Made by a program: the position numbers and the translations under genes. Shown here piece by piece: positions 7,248 to 12,008 of a DNA stretch of 12,008 bases. Position 1 is the first letter of the stretch. Each line of letters begins with the position of its first letter. This stretch comes from Gammaproteobacteria bacterium. Lineage in GTDB: Bacteria > Pseudomonadota > Gammaproteobacteria > Pseudomonadales > Azotimanducaceae. The DNA is taken from the NCBI GenBank assembly GCA_002725095.1, contig PBQQ01000076.1:1-12008 (forward strand), in the 5' to 3' direction. Under the pieces are notes generated by a model. That model ran no database searches, had not been told where the DNA came from, and worked only from the letters and a program-made list of their open reading frames with translations.

Positions 7248-8280
7248 CGTGCGTGGTCAATAACCGACCTTGCTCCGAATAACATAGATGGTGCTGCAAA
7301 TGCACACCGACACTTTGGCCAATATCCACTTCTAATCGACCGCGTACCGCGATCTCGCCAGCAGTCATGTCTATCCGGACCACTCCAGTTGCGATACCGC
7401 CATGCGTACCAGTCAGTTGCATCGACCGAACCGCGCCGCGCAACTGCCCGTCTTCGTCAGCGCAAAGTTCTGCCCATTCTGGCCTAAAGCCCACACGACA
7501 AGTGTTGGGTAACAACTCCAGCGGCTGAGCAAGATGCTCAACAGCGACAAAGTTCATGCCTGGACTACCAATAAAGTAACCGACAAACTCGTGCGACGGC
7601 GTGGAATAGATCTGCTCTGGTGTTCCAACCTGCAACAACCCACCGTCCGCCATCACCGCCACTTGGTCAGCAAAGGTCAAGGCTTCGGTTTGATCATGAG
7701 TAACATAGATCATCGTCACACCAAGCTCTTCCTGAACTCGACGCAGCGTCTGGCGCAATCGCCATTTCATACGCGGCTCCACGGCAGTAAGCGGTTCATC
7801 CAGCAGCACAACCGAGACATCCGGACGCACTAATGCACGACCAATCGCAACCAACTGCTTTTGAAACAAAGACAGTTGAGCAGCAACGAGAGGCAATTGC
7901 TGGGTGATCTCCAACTCCGCAGCAATACGCTCGACCCGTTGCCGAATCCAACCGGGATCGAACTTGCGTGCGCGAAGAGGAAAAGCCAAGTTTTCCGACA
8001 CAGACATAGATTCGTACAGAACAGGAAACTGAAATACTTGAGCGACATTACGCTGACGCCCCGCCAACGTTGAGACTTCATGAGCGTCGAAAAAAATGCG
8101 CCCGGAGGTTGGCATCAGCAGGCCTGACAGTAGGTTCAGTAAGGTCGTTTTCCCTGCTCCCGATGCGCCTAACAGCGAAAATGCTGTACCGTCTGCAACG
8201 TTCAAGGACAGCGGCGCAAGGGTATCTTCAACTGCCCCAGGATAACGAAAACTCAATTCGTCGAGTTGAATCGAAGCCAT
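7240..8280 (-). CDS. glpT: ABC transporter ATPase, GlpT type, with degenerate signature motif
   Basis: A 346-residue ATPase of the MalK/UgpC-like class. Walker A is GASGAGKT (38-45), the Q-loop Gln is Q84, Walker B is VVLLDEP (157-163) with catalytic E162, and the H-switch is H195 in YVTHDQTEA. A TOBE-type regulatory domain fills about residues 245-346. The ABC signature, normally LSGGQ, reads LSLFQKQ (136-142), and the D-loop Leu-Asp is Val-Glu (167-168). I chose the ATG at 8280 over an upstream in-frame start at 8382: the extra 34 residues would lie inside glpS and precede the family's normal N-terminus, and the 8280 start leaves a 2-base gap to the glpS stop. The symbol refers to the rhizobial ABC subunit, not the glycerol-3-phosphate antiporter GlpT of E. 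coli. Confidence 0.9.
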   Translation of the reverse strand: MASIQLDELSFRYPGAVEDTLAPLSLNVADGTAFSLLGASGAGKTTLLNLLSGLLMPTSGRIFFDAHEVSTLAGRQRNVAQVFQFPVLYESMSVSENLAFPLRARKFDPGWIRQRVERIAAELEITQQLPLVAAQLSLFQKQLVAIGRALVRPDVSVVLLDEPLTAVEPRMKWRLRQTLRRVQEELGVTMIYVTHDQTEALTFADQVAVMADGGLLQVGTPEQIYSTPSHEFVGYFIGSPGMNFVAVEHLAQPLELLPNTCRVGFRPEWAELCADEDGQLRGAVRSMQLTGTHGGIATGVVRIDMTAGEIAVRGRLEVDIGQSVGVHLQHHLCYSEQGRLLTTHDE

Positions 8281-8282
8281 TC

Positions 8283-9263
8283 TCAGGCCACCCCAAAACG
8301 CATGATGTCGCCCTTTCGAACAATGACCGCAAGACGCTGCCCAGGCTTCACGTTGACCATCCCGGGACGCCGAACAACCCAACTATTCCCATCTACCGAA
8401 CCATGAATAAACGTTTCATCACCGCTGGTTTCGAGCCCTTGTACCTCCATTTTAAATTCACTTACGTCGTCGAAGCGCGCCGAATCCGCCAGATAGACAT
8501 GCTCTGGCCGAACGGCGGCCTTTCGCGCTGCCGCAACCAGTGTCGCCTGAGTCGTAAATGCATTAACACCCGGATCACTCATCAGGTCTGCGGCCATATA
8601 ATTTTGCGGATAACGATACACCTCAAGCGGCTTACCCGACTGCAACTTCGTATGACCATCGAGCAGCACTAACTCATCGCCTAATGCGAAGGCGTCTTTC
8701 GGATCTGTAGAGGTGTAAATCACCGCAGTGCCTGCTTGCTGCAACGCACCTTGCAACTCCAACACCAACGATTCACGCAGCTTATAGTCGAGGTTCACTA
8801 ACGGCTCGTCTAAAACCAACACCTGTGCTTGTTGAGCCATAGCACGAGCGATGGCCAGCCGCTGCTGTTGCCCGCCAGAAAGTTCGTTAGGCAACCGCTG
8901 TAGAAACGCCTCCAGCCCGAGCACCTCGGCCAACTGTTTCGCTCGCGCTTCGCGATCGCGCCACGCCACTCCCTGCGCCCGCATGGGCGAGGCAATATTT
9001 TCCGCAACCGTCCAGTTTGGATAATTAACAAAGGCCTGAAAAACCACTGCAACGGAGCGAGACTGGGGCAGCTGCACGCTTAGGCTGCGGTCATTTAATG
9101 TCACTTGTCCGGTCGCCGAACACGCCAAGCCAGCCACCAGCCGGCATAAATTTGTCTTGCCTGAGCGGTTGCGGCCCAGCACTACGGTCAGCGTTCCTGC
9201 GGCGAACGTATGGTCAAAAGCCTCCGCACCTGGCGCTAGCTGGATCTGAGAAAGCTGCAACAT
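8283..9263 (-). CDS. glpS: ABC transporter ATPase, GlpS type, lacking the H-switch histidine
   Basis: A 326-residue ATPase, first gene of the importer cluster. Walker A is GRNRSGKT (30-37), the Q-loop is Q76, the signature is canonical LSGGQ (128-132), Walker B is VLVLDEP (148-154) with E153, and the D-loop is NLD (157-159). Where the H-switch His should stand (in YVTHD of its partner) the sequence is YTSTD, giving T186. A TOBE-type C-terminal domain covers about 245-326. The segment before Walker A is short for the class. It should dimerise with GlpT to power the permeases. The Shine-Dalgarno is weak. An 86-bp gap separates it from the upstream aldehyde dehydrogenase gene, with no clear promoter or terminator in it. 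Confidence 0.9.
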   Translation of the reverse strand: MLQLSQIQLAPGAEAFDHTFAAGTLTVVLGRNRSGKTNLCRLVAGLACSATGQVTLNDRSLSVQLPQSRSVAVVFQAFVNYPNWTVAENIASPMRAQGVAWRDREARAKQLAEVLGLEAFLQRLPNELSGGQQQRLAIARAMAQQAQVLVLDEPLVNLDYKLRESLVLELQGALQQAGTAVIYTSTDPKDAFALGDELVLLDGHTKLQSGKPLEVYRYPQNYMAADLMSDPGVNAFTTQATLVAAARKAAVRPEHVYLADSARFDDVSEFKMEVQGLETSGDETFIHGSVDGNSWVVRRPGMVNVKPGQRLAVIVRKGDIMRFGVA

Positions 9264-9331
9264 AATGGTGATAACACCCGCAACACAAAACCCGGAATGC
9301 TACAGGAAAACCCCAGCAAGCAGCGCCTGAT

Positions 9332-9348
9332 CGCCAAGTCGTTTGGCG
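9332..9348 (-). other. Small hairpin just after the aldehyde dehydrogenase stop codon
   Basis: CGCCAA (9332-9337) and TTGGCG (9343-9348) are perfect inverted repeats with a 5-base loop, lying one base beyond the stop codon in the direction of transcription. There is no T-tract after it, so it is not a standard intrinsic terminator. It could modulate mRNA stability between the dehydrogenase and transporter genes, or be chance. Confidence 0.3.
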
Positions 9349-9349
9349 T

Positions 9350-10804
9350 CTATTTCAACTGCGAACGCGCAAACTTAACGAGCTTTTCGCCGTAGGGCGG
9401 CCGCATACCCATCATCTCCGCGAGATTGACCTTAGTTTGCTTGAACACCGCTTTGGCATGACTAAAACGCTTAAAGCCATCAGCACCGTGATACGAGCCC
9501 ATGCCTGAAGGCCCGACCCCACCAAAGGGCAATTCTTCTTGAGAAATATGCATGATGACATCGTTCAGAGTGACCCCACCCGAGGTCGTGTGGTTAACCA
9601 CTTGGCTGGCCTCAGCTTGATCCGAGCCAAAGTAATACAAACCCAAGGGCCGATCATGAGCGTTAACGTAATCAATAGTGTCCTGAACATTGGCATAGGA
9701 CTTAACGGGCAACACTGGGCCAAAGATTTCTTCCTGCATAACCGCCAAATCGTCGCCAGGATTGAGCACCAGCGTAGGCGCTATTTTGTGGGCAGGCTGT
9801 TGCCGAAAATCTTCCTGCGCTGGATTTATCTCCACCACATCGGCGCCCGCACTCTTGGCTTCTTCGACATAGCCGTTGAGCCGCTTGAAATGACGTTCAT
9901 TGACTACCGAGGTGTAGTCAGGATTGTCCACGAGTGTGGGAAACATTTTTTTAACGGACGCCTTCGTCGATTCAACGAATTCGTCCATACGCTCTTCCGG
10001 CACAAAGACATAGTCCGGAGACAAGCAGATCTGCCCGGCATTAAGCATCTTGCCTGCCATCAATGAATCGGTGGTGGGCGCCATATCGGCACTGCGGCCA
10101 ATCACAACTGGTGACTTGCCACCTAATTCCAGAGTCACGGGCACCAGGTTCTCAGATGCTGCGCGCATTACGTGCTTGGCCACCGAGGTCGCACCCGTAA
10201 ACAATAGATGATCGAATGCCAAACCGGAAAAGTCTGCCCCCGTCGCCGGGCCACCGACAACGATTGCGATCTCTGACGAGTCGAACTCCGCTGCAATGGC
10301 CTCGGCCATCGCGGCCGAAGTTGCCGGGGTATATTCGCTGGGCTTAATCATGCAACGATTACCCGCAGACAAAATGCCGGATAAGGGCGCAAAGGTCAGA
10401 TTCACCGGGAAATTCCAAGGGCTAATCACGCCCACCACGCCTAAGGGCTGATAGTCGATCCAGGCTTTGGCGCCAAATAAACCTAAAAGCGCTGGGGTCA
10501 CCTTGCGTTTTTCGCGCTTCATCCACTGTTTCATATGTTTCTGCGCGTGCCGCAGCGGCGTCACCGAGGACGCAATGTCGGTAAATAACGATTGGTGTTC
10601 ACTGCGATGCCCAAAATCTGCCGTCATTGCCTCCACAAAGCGCTTTTCGTTTTTACGTACTACATTGATGGCCCGCTCAAGCCGATCAAACCGAGCTGCA
10701 AACGACACTTCACCCTCTGCAAGATAAGCGCGCTTCTGCGCTTCGAGGGTCGATTGCATTACCTCTAACGGGGTGTCTTGCTGCTCAAGGTTCATATCAC
10801 TCAT
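9350..10804 (-). CDS. Aldehyde dehydrogenase, coniferyl-aldehyde (CalB-like) type
   Basis: A 484-residue NAD(P)-dependent aldehyde dehydrogenase of the ALDH3-like branch that contains coniferyl aldehyde dehydrogenase. It oxidises an aldehyde to the carboxylic acid. Visible active-site features are PWN (129-131) in the cofactor and oxyanion region, FTG (202-204), the general base E226 in LELGGK, the catalytic nucleophile C260 in NAGQIC, and EEIFGPVLPV (358-367). The length is full. No signal peptide is present, so it is cytoplasmic. Upstream, 35 bases separate it from the CoA ligase gene; downstream come the six importer genes, all in the same direction. The subfamily is recognised from overall sequence, but members of this branch act on varied aromatic and long-chain aldehydes, so coniferyl aldehyde is only one candidate. 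Confidence 0.88.
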   Translation of the reverse strand: MSDMNLEQQDTPLEVMQSTLEAQKRAYLAEGEVSFAARFDRLERAINVVRKNEKRFVEAMTADFGHRSEHQSLFTDIASSVTPLRHAQKHMKQWMKREKRKVTPALLGLFGAKAWIDYQPLGVVGVISPWNFPVNLTFAPLSGILSAGNRCMIKPSEYTPATSAAMAEAIAAEFDSSEIAIVVGGPATGADFSGLAFDHLLFTGATSVAKHVMRAASENLVPVTLELGGKSPVVIGRSADMAPTTDSLMAGKMLNAGQICLSPDYVFVPEERMDEFVESTKASVKKMFPTLVDNPDYTSVVNERHFKRLNGYVEEAKSAGADVVEINPAQEDFRQQPAHKIAPTLVLNPGDDLAVMQEEIFGPVLPVKSYANVQDTIDYVNAHDRPLGLYYFGSDQAEASQVVNHTTSGGVTLNDVIMHISQEELPFGGVGPSGMGSYHGADGFKRFSHAKAVFKQTKVNLAEMMGMRPPYGEKLVKFARSQLK

Positions 10805-10810
10805 AAGAAG

Positions 10811-10815
10811 TCTCC
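10811..10815 (-). promoter_or_regulatory. Ribosome binding site of the aldehyde dehydrogenase gene
   Basis: On the minus strand GGAGA lies 6 bases before the ATG at 10804. The 35-bp gap to the CoA ligase contains this site and no terminator hairpin, so the two genes probably share a transcript. Confidence 0.6.
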
Positions 10816-10839
10816 AATTTAGCTGGAATAAAAACGTTA

Positions 10840-12008
10840 TTAGGTAATCGCGGGTTGCGACGCATCCACATATTCATCGCGCAGCGTGCGCTTCAGGACT
10901 TTGCCGGTCGCATTACGCGGCAATGCTTCGATAAACTCGACACTTGCGGGCACTTTAAATTTAGCAAGATTTTTTAAGCAGTGGCCGATTACATCATCAG
11001 CGGACAATTGCTCACCGGGCTTCAATACCACTACTGCCTTCCCTGTCTCGCCCCAACGCTCGTCGGGCACGCCAATGATCGCAGCCTCAGCAACTTGCGA
11101 CAACTGATACAAAACGTTTTCAACTTCTGCAGGGTATACGTTCTCACCACCCGATATATACATATCTTTCCATCGATCTACGATGTAAATAAATCCTTCG
11201 TCATCAAAGCGGGCCGCATCGCCGGTCTTCAGCCAATCGTCGACAAAAGACTTTGCCGTGGCATCGGGATTGTTCCAATAGCCCGGAGTAATGTTCGGAC
11301 CGCGAATCAATAGCTCTCCAACCTCGCCCCAAGGTAACTCAGCGCCCTCGTCATCGACCACTTTAATTTCAGTGTGTAACAGACATTTGCCGGCGGAGCC
11401 CAGCTTACGTAAAGCATCGGTCGCCTCCAGCATCGTGCCACCCGGACTGGTCTCGGTCATACCCCAGCCCTGCACCAACGGCACCCCACGATCGAGCCAA
11501 CCGGTCAGAATCGCCTCGGCACAAGGCGCGCCACCGACACCTGCCGTTTGCAAACGCGACAAATCCGTAGCGTCAAAGTCAGGGTGCTGCATCATAAATT
11601 GATAAGGCGCAGGCACCCCAAAAAAGTGCGTCACCCCAAGAGCTGGATCGCCAATCACCGACAACGCCCGACCAGGCTCGAAGTCACGCATCAAAAGAAT
11701 TCGCCCTCCCGCATGGATAATCGGGTTGGCATAACAATTCATGCCACCCGTATGGAATAACGGCAACACAACAAGCTGTACGGTGTCACTATTAACCCCT
11801 GCCGGAAGACCGAGATTCACCGCGTTATAAAAGTTCATACCAAAGGTGATCATCGCGCCCTTCGGATGCCCCGTGGTACCCGAGGTGTACATGATCATCG
11901 CCACGTCATCATGCGTGCATTCCACTGCCGCATAATCCGGCGAGGCGGCAGCTAGAGCAGCGGCGTAGGAACAATGTACGTCTTCTACGTCTAATTGCAG
12001 TTCCAGTT
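10840..12008 (-). CDS. AMP-binding acyl-CoA ligase, C-terminal part (5' end outside window)
   Basis: The frame is open to the right edge of the window, giving 389 codons and a stop; the N-terminal part is missing. An internal GTG at 11925 is not the true start, because 27 more in-frame codons lie upstream of it and the ATP-binding loop is only about 11 residues after it. Motifs of the ANL adenylating family appear in order: the phosphate loop YTSGTTGHPKGAM, GWGMTETSP, KTGDAA, DRWKDMYISGGENVYP, and the C-terminal NATGKVLKR with the catalytic Lys. It activates a carboxylic acid as acyl-AMP and then forms the CoA thioester. It belongs with fatty-acid/aromatic-acid CoA ligases; the substrate is not readable. 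With the dehydrogenase downstream it makes an aldehyde to acid to acyl-CoA pair. Confidence 0.9.
   Translation of the reverse strand, partial: LELQLDVEDVHCSYAAALAAASPDYAAVECTHDDVAMIMYTSGTTGHPKGAMITFGMNFYNAVNLGLPAGVNSDTVQLVVLPLFHTGGMNCYANPIIHAGGRILLMRDFEPGRALSVIGDPALGVTHFFGVPAPYQFMMQHPDFDATDLSRLQTAGVGGAPCAEAILTGWLDRGVPLVQGWGMTETSPGGTMLEATDALRKLGSAGKCLLHTEIKVVDDEGAELPWGEVGELLIRGPNITPGYWNNPDATAKSFVDDWLKTGDAARFDDEGFIYIVDRWKDMYISGGENVYPAEVENVLYQLSQVAEAAIIGVPDERWGETGKAVVVLKPGEQLSADDVIGHCLKNLAKFKVPASVEFIEALPRNATGKVLKRTLRDEYVDASQPAIT

Noticed and set aside
7855..7875. Degenerate GlpT signature as a sign of pseudogene decay
   Set aside because: Walker A, Q-loop, Walker B, catalytic Glu and H-switch are intact, the frame is full length, and the GlpT family seems to deviate here generally.
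8281..8382. Upstream start giving glpT 34 extra residues
   Set aside because: The extension overlaps the end of glpS by about 100 bases and its composition does not resemble the N-terminus of this ATPase class. The ATG at 8280 gives the usual start.
9539..10066. Plus-strand open frame of 175 codons
   Set aside because: It is antisense to the aldehyde dehydrogenase, including the catalytic Cys region, and looks like a shadow.

Overview
The window looks like chromosomal DNA of a Gram-negative proteobacterium, most likely a gammaproteobacterium with marine or environmental habits. This is an inference from moderate GC content, Shine-Dalgarno-led genes, a lipoprotein-type transporter subunit and the mix of gene families; nothing in the window fixes the genus. 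All the DNA is tightly packed protein-coding sequence. I see no RNA genes, CRISPR arrays, insertion sequences or phage genes.

Left part (1-3520): the end of a DUF547 protein and an overlapping gene of the DUF3445 / heme-dependent oxidative N-demethylase family run on the plus strand. They collide tail to tail, with a 29-bp overlap, with a minus-strand membrane-bound di-iron hydroxylase of the sterol desaturase / fatty acid hydroxylase superfamily. A 314-bp divergent intergenic region follows, then a plus-strand carboxymuconolactone decarboxylase (AhpD-fold) protein that lacks the peroxidase cysteines.

Right part (3524-12008): everything is on the minus strand and reads as one probable transcription unit. 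In transcription order it is an AMP-binding acyl-CoA ligase (its 5' end lies beyond the window), an aldehyde dehydrogenase of the coniferyl-aldehyde (CalB-like) type, two ABC ATPases, two permeases, a small DUF2160 membrane protein and a large lipoprotein-type solute-binding protein. The last six genes match, in family and in order, the glycerol ABC importer GlpS-T-P-Q-U-V described in Rhizobium leguminosarum. Start and stop codons overlap or nearly touch between glpS, glpT, glpP, glpQ and glpU, which suggests translational coupling.

Two points stand out. First, the two ATPases have complementary defects. GlpS has a canonical LSGGQ signature but a Thr in place of the H-switch histidine. GlpT keeps that histidine but has a degenerate signature and D-loop. 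This predicts one consensus and one degenerate ATP site in the importer. Second, no glycerol-3-phosphate dehydrogenase or glycerol kinase is next to the transporter here; an aldehyde dehydrogenase plus CoA ligase lies upstream instead. The imported compound may therefore be an alcohol or polyol other than glycerol that is oxidised through aldehyde and acid to a CoA thioester. That last step is inference.
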